From a bacterium (GTDB taxonomy: Bacteria > Bacteroidota > Bacteroidia > NS11-12g > UBA9320): a DNA stretch of 58,864 nt. The stretch lies in assembly GCA_018223105.1 (NCBI GenBank), contig JAAEYY010000003.1, positions 101,268-160,131 on the forward strand, in the 5' to 3' direction. The translations under genes and the position numbers were made by a program. Positions within the stretch are counted from its first letter, which is position 1; every line of letters starts with the position of its first letter. The notes below the pieces were generated by a model. That model saw only the letters and a list, made by a program, of their open reading frames with translations. It was not told where the DNA came from and did no database searches. Below, piece after piece: positions 35,121 through 44,400 of this stretch.

Positions 35121-36143
35121 TTATGCAGACAATATTCGCAGAATAGTTTCTCTGAGGAGGGCTGTATCATCTCCGGTATTTTCCATAATACCTTTGAACT
35201 TGAGGTCTCCTTCGTGTATAATCTCAATCACCTTTTGTATTTGAACCTGATTATAACTTCTAGCTGCGTTTCTGTATTCTGAAATAAAATAGAAAGGAAT
35301 ACCTAAGGCCGCCATCACCTCTTTGTCTGTTTTCCCTCTCATGCTTTGCATAATGGCAACTTTTCTGAAATAGGAGAACAATGTAGCAAGCAACATAGGG
35401 AAAGGATTTGCACCCATATTTCCACACATATAGTTCAATATTTCCAAAACCTTGTTTTGTTCTCGCTTTGCCAGGGCAGACTGCAATGAAAAAATATTGT
35501 ACTCTTTATTGATCCCAACAAATTCTTCTATGTGAGATTCTCTGATTTTACTGCCGGGATCCAAATTGGCGAAAACCTTATCTAGTTCTTTAACAATTAC
35601 GGAAAGTTTAGCCGAACTGTAATCTACCAACATGTGCAGCGACTTTGGTTCTATATCGTAACCTTTACTATTTACATACTTAGCAATTACATCCGGAACT
35701 TCTTGCTCTTTTAACGGCTCTGCATTGAAAACATGGTGTTTCTTGAACGCTGTTCCGGGCTTTCTATTGGTTGGCAATTTTTTACCGGGATGATACCAAA
35801 CCAAAACAGTACTTGGAACCGGAGATTCCAGGTATGAAATAATTTGTTCCGCTTGCTTTAAATGTTGGGCTTCTTTAACCACAACAAGCTGCCGATCTGC
35901 CATCATTGGAAAACGTCGGGCTGTGTTCACAATATCTGCTACGTTGGCATCTTTTCCATAAAAGACGTGATGATTGAAACTTGCCGTTGCTTCGTCTACA
36001 CTCGACTTTTCAATTTGATCTAAAATATTCTCCAAAAAGTAATACTCCTCTCCATGTAGTAAGTAAACAGGCTGAACACTGCCCGCAGTTAAATCTTTCA
36101 TTAACTGATTGTACTCCTGAAATGAACTAGTACCTTTGGCCAT
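35121..36143 (-). CDS. holA: DNA polymerase III subunit delta
   Basis: 340 residues. HolA opens the beta clamp in the clamp-loader complex. The N-terminus has VQPVYLLHGEEYYFLENIL and FPMMADRQLVVVKEA, which match HolA blocks; the C-terminal helical domain has NYMCGNMGANPFPMLLATLFSYFRKV. The long central segment lacks an intact P-loop, as expected for delta. ATG 36143 is only six bases from the GTG of the divergent HsdR-N gene, whose promoter lies inside holA's first codons. Confidence 0.9.
   Translation of the reverse strand: MAKGTSSFQEYNQLMKDLTAGSVQPVYLLHGEEYYFLENILDQIEKSSVDEATASFNHHVFYGKDANVADIVNTARRFPMMADRQLVVVKEAQHLKQAEQIISYLESPVPSTVLVWYHPGKKLPTNRKPGTAFKKHHVFNAEPLKEQEVPDVIAKYVNSKGYDIEPKSLHMLVDYSSAKLSVIVKELDKVFANLDPGSKIRESHIEEFVGINKEYNIFSLQSALAKREQNKVLEILNYMCGNMGANPFPMLLATLFSYFRKVAIMQSMRGKTDKEVMAALGIPFYFISEYRNAARSYNQVQIQKVIEIIHEGDLKFKGIMENTGDDTALLRETILRILSA
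36109..36138 (+). promoter_or_regulatory. Bacteroidota-type promoter for the HsdR-N gene, inside holA
   Basis: TTG at 36109-36111, a 19-base spacer and TACCTTTG at 36131-36138, matching the consensus. It reads rightward from within the coding sequence of holA (which runs leftward) and the GTG start at 36150 follows 11 bases later. Confidence 0.55.
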
Positions 36144-36149
36144 TCTATT

Positions 36150-36587
36150 GTGAAATTAAATTTTCCGGAATTCGAGCTTCAAATAAAAAGGGAAAAAGGC
36201 AAATTATTTGTTTTTGACCGTCTAAGAAAAAAATATGTGGTCTTAAGTCCCGAAGAATGGGTTAGACAACATTTAGTTCACTACCTGATTGAACTCGGCT
36301 ACCCTCAAGGATTGATGGGCCTCGAACGAAATTTCCCCAACAGCAAAAAAAGGTTTGATTTGTTAGTTTTTAACAACAGTGGAAATCCTGTTGTTTTAGC
36401 TGAATGTAAGTCTCCTGATGTTAATCTTAATCAATCCATAATTACACAAGTAACTTCATATTTACAATTACTGGATGTCCCCTACCTCATTCTTACAAAT
36501 GGCCTGAAGCACTATTTCTTCTCAAGAGAAGAAAATGAAGTTAAAGCGTGGGAACATATTCCTAAATTTTCTGCATTATCTAACTGA
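36150..36587 (+). CDS. Stand-alone HsdR N-terminal (PD-(D/E)xK) nuclease-like domain protein
   Basis: 145 residues. The segment KKRFDLLVFNNSGNPVVLAECKSP is the core of the HSDR_N nuclease domain: Asp70, then Glu85-Cys86-Lys87 as D...(E)xK. NQSIITQVTSYLQLLDVPYLILTNG follows. This is the nuclease half of type I restriction enzymes, but there is no helicase, HsdM or HsdS here, so it does not make a restriction system by itself. The start is GTG at 36150. It is not clear that it is a nuclease in vivo. It is probably a single-gene transcript. Confidence 0.85.
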   Translation: MKLNFPEFELQIKREKGKLFVFDRLRKKYVVLSPEEWVRQHLVHYLIELGYPQGLMGLERNFPNSKKRFDLLVFNNSGNPVVLAECKSPDVNLNQSIITQVTSYLQLLDVPYLILTNGLKHYFFSREENEVKAWEHIPKFSALSN

Positions 36588-36617
36588 AAATAGTTTATTT
36601 CGTCGCCAAATTTCACC

Positions 36618-37985
36618 ATGGCGATATTAATCATTGTTGTTTTTGTTTTGGGATATGCTGCAATTGCGCTCGAACATCCCTTAAAAATAGATAAAGCCGC
36701 TACTGCGCTAATCACAGGAATGCTATGTTGGGCCTTGTATGTATTCAGCTTACATGATGTTGGCCATGACATTTCTCATGTTATAAATCACGGAGTTGAG
36801 GGTGTTTCATATCAAAGTGGTCTAATGCACCACCTTTTCGACATTGCCAATATCCTGTTCTTTTTAATGGGTGCAATGACCATTGTAGAGTTGGTTGATG
36901 CTCACGAAGGCTTTTCTGTTATCACAGATAGAGTAAAAACTACAAACAAGGTTAAGTTGCTCTGGATTATCTGTATCCTAACCTTCTTCTTTAGTGCAGC
37001 TTTGGATAACCTTACCACTACCATCGTGATGATATCCTTGCTACGAAAATTGGTTAAAGACAAAGAAACTCGCTGGTTTTTTGTGGGAATGGTAGTAGTT
37101 GCTGCCAATGCCGGTGGAGCCTGGTCTCCTATTGGTGATGTTACCACTACCATGTTGTGGATCAAAGGTCAATTACCTGATGTAATGAATATGATTGTGG
37201 ATCTAATCATACCTAGTTTAATCACTCTGATAGTTCCACTTATTATTCTTTCGTTTACTCTGAAAGGTAATGTTGAACGACCTGCAAAGCAAGAGTCGGC
37301 AAGCCATTACCTCAATCCGACAACTGCATTTGAACGAAACCTCATTTTCATTATGGGTCTTGCCGGTTTACTTTTTGTGCCGGTCTTTAAAACGGTAACT
37401 CATTTACAACCTTTTATGGGAATGATGTTGAGTTTAGGTGTACTTTGGCTAACAACTGAGATCTTACACAGAGAGAAAAATAAAGAAGATAAACATCCAT
37501 TATCTGTAATTGGTGTACTTCAAAAAATTGATGTCGCTTCGGTATTGTTCTTCCTCGGTATTTTGATGGCCGTTTCTGCTTTGCAAGAAATAGGTCACCT
37601 GAATGTGGTTGCAGCCTACCTAGACGAAAACCTTCAAAATATATATAGTATCAACATCATCATTGGATTACTATCTTCAATAGTAGATAACGTGCCTTTG
37701 GTTGCTGCGGCACAAGGAATGTATGAAATTGCAGATCCCGCAGTTCTCGCTTCATCTGCAGATCCCGAATGGTTCAGAAACTTTGTTCCTAACGGTAACT
37801 TCTGGAAGTTCCTTGCATATTGCGCAGGTACTGGAGGTAGTGCATTAATTATCGGTTCTGCCGCCGGTGTTGCTGCTATGGGTCTGGAAAGAATTGACTT
37901 TTTCTGGTACTTAAAGAAAATAAGTCTATTTGCAGTAATTGGGTATTTAGCCGGTGCTGCTGTTTATATCCTAATTCACCAATGA
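36618..37985 (+). CDS. nhaD: Na+/H+ antiporter NhaD
   Basis: 455 residues with about twelve membrane helices. LALDNLTTTIVMISLLRKLV-like sequence (AALDNLTTTIVMISLL), VVVAANAGGAWSPIGDVTTTML and SSIVDNVPLVAAA match the NhaD family, whose conserved Asp-Asn and Thr residues bind Na+/Li+. It exports Na+ or Li+ in exchange for protons and fits a marine or salt-exposed lifestyle. ATG 36618; its stop overlaps the GT2 ATG (ATGA at 37982-37985). Confidence 0.93.
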   Translation: MAILIIVVFVLGYAAIALEHPLKIDKAATALITGMLCWALYVFSLHDVGHDISHVINHGVEGVSYQSGLMHHLFDIANILFFLMGAMTIVELVDAHEGFSVITDRVKTTNKVKLLWIICILTFFFSAALDNLTTTIVMISLLRKLVKDKETRWFFVGMVVVAANAGGAWSPIGDVTTTMLWIKGQLPDVMNMIVDLIIPSLITLIVPLIILSFTLKGNVERPAKQESASHYLNPTTAFERNLIFIMGLAGLLFVPVFKTVTHLQPFMGMMLSLGVLWLTTEILHREKNKEDKHPLSVIGVLQKIDVASVLFFLGILMAVSALQEIGHLNVVAAYLDENLQNIYSINIIIGLLSSIVDNVPLVAAAQGMYEIADPAVLASSADPEWFRNFVPNGNFWKFLAYCAGTGGSALIIGSAAGVAAMGLERIDFFWYLKKISLFAVIGYLAGAAVYILIHQ

Positions 37986-38731
37986 TAGAGGGAAAAAAAC
38001 TCGTTGTAGTCTTACCGGCATACAACGCAGCAAAAACATTAAAACAAACCTATGACGAACTGCCTTTCGACATTGTAGACGAGGTGGTTTTGGTGGATGA
38101 CGCAAGTAAAGACGATACAGCTCAACTCGCTGCTAAAATCGGGATAGAACACGTTATAGTTCACGACACGAACAAGGGCTATGGAGGGAACCAGAAAAGT
38201 TGCTACCACAAAGCGCTTGAATTGGGAGCAGACATTATCATAATGGTGCATCCCGATTATCAATATACCCCTAAATTAGTTAAGAGTATGAGCAGCATTA
38301 TTGCCAATGATGTGTTTCCGGTGGTTTATGCATCAAGGATATTGGGTAAAGGTGCTCTTTTAGGAGGAATGCCGATCTACAAGTACATCGCCAATCGTTT
38401 ACTTACGCTGTTTCAAAATATCTTAATGAATCAAAAGCTGAGCGAATATCATACCGGGTATCGAGCTTTTAGTAAGGAAGTATTTGATAAAATTGACATT
38501 GATTTAAACAGTGATGATTTTGTTTTCGACAATCAAATCACCGCTCAAATTTTTCATGCAGGTTTTCAAATCGGTGAAGTTACTTGTCCAACCAAGTATT
38601 TTGATGATGCTTCAAGTATCAACCTCAAAAGAAGTAGTATTTACGGACTAGGTGTCTTGTGGGTGTCCTTGCAATACCGATTACAACACTGGGGTTTAGG
38701 AAAGTTCAAGATTTTTAAGCTAAAATCTTAA
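37982..38731 (+). CDS. Family 2 glycosyltransferase
   Basis: 249 residues, a single GT-A domain. VVVLPAYNAAKTL is the nucleotide-sugar start, DEVVLVDDASKDDTA holds the first DD, and IIIMVHPDYQYTPKLV the likely second motif (with HPD in place of DXD). No membrane helix is visible. This is the dolichyl-phosphate-mannose-synthase-like type, transferring a sugar from a nucleotide donor to a lipid or polymer. The start overlaps nhaD's stop, yet the two functions have no obvious link. It shares its TTAA stop with a convergent TPR gene. Confidence 0.9.
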   Translation: MIEGKKLVVVLPAYNAAKTLKQTYDELPFDIVDEVVLVDDASKDDTAQLAAKIGIEHVIVHDTNKGYGGNQKSCYHKALELGADIIIMVHPDYQYTPKLVKSMSSIIANDVFPVVYASRILGKGALLGGMPIYKYIANRLLTLFQNILMNQKLSEYHTGYRAFSKEVFDKIDIDLNSDDFVFDNQITAQIFHAGFQIGEVTCPTKYFDDASSINLKRSSIYGLGVLWVSLQYRLQHWGLGKFKIFKLKS

Positions 38732-39747
38732 TCCGCTGTTTGAGTACAGTATTTCTCTAAATACTGCTGACCTAGCTCACCGCTATTAATCCAGTCTTTA
38801 CATGCTTGCTCTTGATTCCCCAAGCGATATTCCGCTATTCCTTTGTTGTAGTATATTAACCTTCCATCCTTAAAGCCAAATGCAATGGCCTTTTTGAAAT
38901 CAACTACGGCTTCCGCATTATTTTGAATGTTCAAGTGGAAAAAGCCTCGGTCGAAATATAAAATCGGGTCGTTGGGGTTAAGGGCGATAGCTCTATTATA
39001 ATCGTCGATTGCAAGTGTAAACATGCCTCGTTTAGCATAGCATTCACCGCGGATAGCATAAGCTTCAGAGTGGTTATTTACATCGAGAAGATAGGTATTC
39101 ATATCTTCAATGGCTTCAACATACATTTCTTTTTGATAATGCAGTTTTCCTCGCATAAAATAAGCATCAACAAATGTTGGATCGAGTTTAAGCGCACTAT
39201 CATAATCCTGTATTGCTCCAATAGTATCTGCCATTAAGCCTTTTACTTTTCCTCTTTGCAAATATTGCTCAGCACTAAAGGCTCTGAGTTTCATTATCGT
39301 TTCAAAGTCTTTATAGACCTTCACCTGCTCATTATTCTGAACCAAGATGTCTAATCTGGCTAAATAGCCATTCATATCTTCGGGATTCGTAACGATGTAG
39401 AAATTAAGATCGCGCAAAGCTGCCTCCTCATCTCCCATAGCCAGGTACACAAAAGCGCGATTGAAGAAGGCATCGGTTAATGTTGGGTCTTGTGATATAG
39501 ACTTTCCCAGGTCTTTAAGTGCCAAATCGAAGGATTCTAATTCCGCATAAACACTCCCTCTTCCTAAATAGGCCTCGGTTAATGTTGAATCGGCTTCTAT
39601 TGCTGAGGTAAAATCTTTAATTGCTCCTAATAAATTACCTTCCGCAAATTTGTCAGTACCGTCGTTGTAATAATCTTCGGCAGTTTGGGCAAAAACTTGA
39701 GTTGTAAAGAAAACAGAGAGTAAAGTAATTAGGATTTTATTCTTCAT
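38728..39747 (-). CDS. Secreted/periplasmic TPR protein
   Basis: 339 residues. A signal peptide (MKNKILITLLSVFFTTQVFAQ) is followed by about eight tetratricopeptide repeats, for example GAIKDFTSAIEADSTLTEAYLGRG, which recur every 34 residues. No catalytic motif. The protein likely scaffolds contacts in the periplasm. ATG 39747 is preceded by a divergent gap of about 70 bases to the queuosine transporter. Partner is unknown. Confidence 0.88.
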   Translation of the reverse strand: MKNKILITLLSVFFTTQVFAQTAEDYYNDGTDKFAEGNLLGAIKDFTSAIEADSTLTEAYLGRGSVYAELESFDLALKDLGKSISQDPTLTDAFFNRAFVYLAMGDEEAALRDLNFYIVTNPEDMNGYLARLDILVQNNEQVKVYKDFETIMKLRAFSAEQYLQRGKVKGLMADTIGAIQDYDSALKLDPTFVDAYFMRGKLHYQKEMYVEAIEDMNTYLLDVNNHSEAYAIRGECYAKRGMFTLAIDDYNRAIALNPNDPILYFDRGFFHLNIQNNAEAVVDFKKAIAFGFKDGRLIYYNKGIAEYRLGNQEQACKDWINSGELGQQYLEKYCTQTAD

Positions 39748-39816
39748 GCATGCAATTTTAATTCAATTCTGCAATAATTGTTCCTCCTTTCACCTAGCTG
39801 TATATATTCGCCACAA

Positions 39817-40581
39817 GTGAAAATCAATAATTCAAAAGTCCAGCGACTGTTCATCATTTTAGGAGGCTTCTTTATAGCCAACGCTTTGATCGCAGAATTT
39901 ATTGGAGTAAAAATATTTTCCCTTGAGGCTTCTTTGGGTATATCGGCACTTGATATCACGTTTTTTGGACAAACCGGAAGTTTTGATTTAACTGCCGGGG
40001 TGGTTTTGTGGCCAGTTGTTTTTGTGATGACCGATATTATCAATGAATATTTTGGTAAACGAGGAGTGCAATTTCTTTCATATCTCACAGTAGGTCTAAT
40101 CGCCTATGCTTTTGCAATGGTATACTGGTCCATAAACTTGAGTCCATCGTCATGGTGGATTGAAAGTGGAGCAGAAAATGGGGTTCCGGATATGCAAAGT
40201 GCATTTCAAAAAATATTTGGACAAGGTTTGTGGATTATCGTTGGTTCTCTTGTTGCGTTTCTCATTGGTCAAATTGTAGATGTAACTGTATTTCAAAGGC
40301 TTAAAAAAATTACGGGAGAAAAACGTATTTGGCTTAGAGCCACAGGTAGTACTCTTATTTCTCAGTTCATAGACAGCTTCGTTGTTTTATTTATTGCATT
40401 TTACATTGGAGCAGGTTGGGATCTATTTACCGTACTCGCAATTGGTATGAGGAACTACATCTATAAGTTTGTTATAGCGATAGCAATGACTCCCGTTATT
40501 TACCTTGGGCATTTTTTTATCGATCAATATCTTGGAAAAGACCTTTCAGACCGCTTAAAATCTGAAGCTAGTTCAGCCTGA
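39817..40581 (+). CDS. yhhQ: Queuosine precursor transporter (YhhQ/VUT family)
   Basis: About 254 residues from GTG 39817. A longer frame to 39778 exists, but a TATATTCG box lies at 39803-39810 just before this GTG, so the shorter form is preferred. The protein has about six membrane helices with FVMTDIINEYFGKRG, the signature of COG1738, and a second block GSTLISQFIDSFVVLFIAFY. YhhQ imports queuine precursors (preQ0/preQ1) for tRNA modification. Substrate specificity here is inferred from family only. Confidence 0.9.
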   Translation: MKINNSKVQRLFIILGGFFIANALIAEFIGVKIFSLEASLGISALDITFFGQTGSFDLTAGVVLWPVVFVMTDIINEYFGKRGVQFLSYLTVGLIAYAFAMVYWSINLSPSSWWIESGAENGVPDMQSAFQKIFGQGLWIIVGSLVAFLIGQIVDVTVFQRLKKITGEKRIWLRATGSTLISQFIDSFVVLFIAFYIGAGWDLFTVLAIGMRNYIYKFVIAIAMTPVIYLGHFFIDQYLGKDLSDRLKSEASSA

Positions 40582-40600
40582 TAATTACAAGAAAAACACG

Positions 40601-40616
40601 TATTATTGCAATAATA
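40601..40616. promoter_or_regulatory. 16-bp perfect palindrome upstream of the response regulator gene
   Basis: TATTATTGCAATAATA reads the same on both strands. It ends 16 bases before the ATG at 40633. It also contains TATTATTG, one base away from TANNTTTG, so a protein bound here could block or aid a promoter. A dimer-binding operator, possibly autoregulation, is the likely explanation. Confidence 0.45.
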
Positions 40617-40632
40617 GACTTATACACTATTA

Positions 40633-41373
40633 ATGAATAATAATAAGGTACTGGTTGTTGAAGACAATGCTGAGATCAGAGACAGTTTGAAAGACATTCT
40701 CGATCTCAATGATTTAAGTGTTGAAGTTGCAATAAATGGAGAAGATGCAATTCAAATTCTCGAGAGAAAACCTATTGATCTTATTATATCCGACATCATG
40801 ATGCCTGTGAAGGACGGTTATGAGTTTATTCAGGAAATAAAATCGCGCAAGCAATACGAGCATATTCCTGTAATATTTCTTACAGCGAAAGCTTTAAATC
40901 AAGATAAAATAAGCGGTCTTAAAATTGGCGCAAACGACTATATCACCAAGCCTTTTGAGATGCAGGAATTGATTTTAAAAGTAAAAAACTTACTGAGTCT
41001 ACGCGATCAACTGGTTCAAACGGCCTATACCAATCCACCAAAAATTAAAGTGGAATCAAAGAAGGATATTTTTCTTAGAAAGGTAAATCAAGCTATTGAG
41101 TCTCAAATAGAAAATCCTGATTTTTCAATGGGCGCTTTGGCTGAGTTATTAAAGATAAGTCCGTCATCTCTACAGAAGAAAATAAAATCTATAAGTAAAA
41201 AGTCGGTAAGCCAATACATTCGAGAGTATCGTTTGAAAAGAGCAAAAGATCTAATTGCAAGTGAATATGGCTCACTTTCCGAAATAGCTACAAAAACAGG
41301 ATTCAGGAGTTTATCCTACTTCTCAAAAACCTATAAGGTATTTTTTGGATATTCCCCAAGTTCAAAGGACTGA
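40633..41373 (+). CDS. Response regulator with REC and AraC-type HTH output
   Basis: 246 residues. The receiver domain is at 1-120 with acidic residues in VVEDNAEIRD, the phospho-accepting Asp54 in IISDIMMPVKDG, and the Lys in FLTAKALNQ. The C-terminal 100 residues are an AraC-type double helix-turn-helix: SMGALAELLKISPSSLQKKI and YIREYRLKRAKDLIASEYGSLSEIATKTGFRSLSYFSKTYK (AraC signature GFRSLSYFSKTYK). It most likely controls transcription in response to the histidine kinase encoded 36 bases downstream. The palindrome before it is a candidate autoregulatory site. Confidence 0.95.
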   Translation: MNNNKVLVVEDNAEIRDSLKDILDLNDLSVEVAINGEDAIQILERKPIDLIISDIMMPVKDGYEFIQEIKSRKQYEHIPVIFLTAKALNQDKISGLKIGANDYITKPFEMQELILKVKNLLSLRDQLVQTAYTNPPKIKVESKKDIFLRKVNQAIESQIENPDFSMGALAELLKISPSSLQKKIKSISKKSVSQYIREYRLKRAKDLIASEYGSLSEIATKTGFRSLSYFSKTYKVFFGYSPSSKD

Positions 41374-41409
41374 GGGATATATGTTTCCTCACTTCTTTGA
41401 AATTACATT

Positions 41410-44400
41410 ATGATGAACTCAAAGACAGAAAATTTAAGACCGAAGGCAAATATCTCGAGCAGGTCTGCTATAATTACTTCAGAACCCAATGGCAAAATTA
41501 TATATTGTAATCAGGCTGCTAAAGACTGGTTCGGCATAAACAAAGCAGCTTGCCCAAGTCTCGATACATTAATACCTAGCGTTAAAGTTGGTCAGACTCA
41601 ACAAACGCTGCAATTGAAAAATGGCCCTCAGCGCGTAAATGTTTACGTTGAGGAGATTGAAACAGGCCTTGCAACACTGCTTCAGATTGAATTAACACCT
41701 TTAGCAGAACACGTTGGAGTTAGCCTTGTTGAATATGAACTACTCTCTCTATTTGTGGAGAATGCTCCGAGTGCTATTGCAATGTTCGACAAGGAACTTC
41801 GCTATTTAGTGGCAAGCAGGCGATGGTATGAAGACTACGACATTGTAGGTGAAGATATCATTGGCAAATCTCATTACGAAATATTCCCCGAAATCCTTGA
41901 AATGCCCGAATGGCTGGATTTGCATCAAAGGTGTTTGAAGGGCGAAATAATAAAAAGAGATGTAGATGAATTTGAGCGTGAAGATGGCTCTAAGTATGAC
42001 ATCAATTGTGAGCTTAGGCCTTGGAAACAGAGCGATGGTACAATTGGAGGTTTAGTTATGTTTACTTCTGTTGTATCAGATTTTGTGATCATGCAACAAG
42101 AACTGAAGAAGAGTGAAGAACGCTTGTCTTTTCTCTTTTCTAATCTTAGAGACTTAGTCTGCATTCACACAGCAGATGGCACATATTTGCAGGTAACAGA
42201 ATCTGCACGAAATATTGTTGGATATGAGCCGGAAGAAATGCTGGGTAAAAATCCCTATGAATTTTTTCATCCGGATGATATTGATTTTATAAGTGAGGAA
42301 TCTCATAAGAAGATACTTTCCGGCGCTAATAGAACCCAGATCGAGTATCGTTTTCGACATAAAGATGGTCATTATATCTGGTTCGACACCACAACAGAGC
42401 TTATTAAAGATGAAGACGGAAACATCTCAAGTCTTATTACCTCTTCTCGAGATGTTACCGAACGGGTAAATGCCGAACGTGCTGCATCTGAAAGTGAGGC
42501 TCGTTTTAAACGCGTGTTCACCTCTATCGATGAAGGTATGGTCTATCAAGACGACAAAGGAAGAATTACCCTTGCTAATAAGTCAGCAGAACGAATACTG
42601 GGTTTATCGCAAGACCAATTAAAAGGAATAGACTCATTTGATCCCCGGTGGAAATGCATACATGAAGACGGAAGTGATTATCCGGGCGAAGTTCATCCGG
42701 CAATGCGCTGTTTAAAAAGCGGGAAAACTATACGCAACGACATTATGGGTGTCTTTCATCCTGATAAAGAAAAATATGTATGGATTGAAGTGAGCTCCTA
42801 CCCTATTTTTAAAGAGGATAAGAAAAAGGCCTCTGAGGTAATCACCACTTTTACAGACATTTCTGACAAGTACGAAGCTCAACAAGAGCTTTTGAAAAGC
42901 GAAAAGAAATTCAGGTCGGTTTTTGATAATACCTTCTCTTTTATGGGCCTAACTACTCCTGACGGTACTGTAATTGACATTAATCGAATTGCCCTGGAAT
43001 TTGGCAATATTACCAGAGAGCAGGCTATTGGGAGCAAATTATGGGAAGGGCCGTGGTGGCCACTTGAAAAAGGAGGATTCAACCATATTGAAGAAGCTGT
43101 GCGCTCTGCATCTAAAGGCCAGTTTGTTAGATACGATATGGAGCTGACTTCTAAAACCGGGGGAAAAATCACGATTGACTTTTCATTGCGACCGATAAAA
43201 GATTCGCAGGGGAATGTAATTTGGCTTATTCCAGAAGGTCGAAATATTACGAATAAGATTGCGATGGAAAAATCGCTGTTCAAGCTAAATGCAGAGTTAT
43301 TTAGTATTCTAGACTCTGTTCCTCATGCCTTGATTTTCGCAAAATCAGATCGAGTAATTGATCGAATCAATGCAAAGACCACTGAAATATTCGGTTACTC
43401 AGAGAAAGAGCTTTTAGGCAGTAGCACCTCTATATTCTATGTTGACAAAGGAGACTTTGAACAAATCCACGATATATATGATCACGGCATAGCGAACAAG
43501 AAGAAAATTTTTGAAATTAATGCGCTTAAAAAAGACGGAACTGAGTTCGTTGCAAGAGTTATTAGAACCGGAGTATATAACGATAAAAATGAGTTGGTTG
43601 GATACCTGAAATTAATAGAAGACATTACAGAGCAAAAAGAAATTGAAAATCTGAAAGAAAAGTTCACTCAAACACTTGAGAGTCAGGTAGAAAGCAGAAC
43701 CAAAGAATTACGTCAAGCAAAAGAAGCTCTTGAAGATGCTTTGGAAACAGAAAAAGAACTAAATCTATTAAAGACTCACTTTGTTTCCAGTGCTTCACAT
43801 CAATTTAGAACTCCTTTAACTGTAATTCAATCCAATGCTGAACTTATAAGCATGTTTAAGCAGCAAGTAATTGAAGACAAGCGTGAAAAATTTGGAGTTT
43901 ACAGCGATAGAATCCAGACTCAGGTTCGCAAAATGACCAGCCTTATGGATGATCTTTTACTCTTTGGTAAGATTTCCGGAGGCAAGGTTGTACCTGAAGT
44001 TTCGACAGTTGACTTAGAGCAATTATGCTCTGATTTATTAGATCAACAAAAGCAAGCAGAAGATTCAAGAGACCTCATTTCTTTACAGATTAGTGGAACA
44101 AAGAAAGAGCTTGAAACAGATCCTAAACTCTTGGGATATTCTATTGAGAATTTGCTGACTAATGCATTAAAGTACTCTCCGGACCAAGCTCCTGTAATAA
44201 CCCTAAAATACGCCAGCAAATACGTTGAGATTTTAGTGCATGACAAAGGTATAGGGATAAACAAAAGTGAAATAAAGAACTTATTTCAACCCTTTTTCCG
44301 AGGAAGTAATGTTAAAGACATTCAAGGTACGGGCTTAGGCTTGTCTATTGCAAAGGAGTATGTTTTGATATTAAATGGCTCCATTGATGCAAGCAGTTCA

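Noticed and set aside
36150..36587. A type I restriction-modification system
   Set aside because: Only the HsdR N-terminal nuclease domain is present. There is no helicase part, HsdM or HsdS within the window, so I report an orphan domain.
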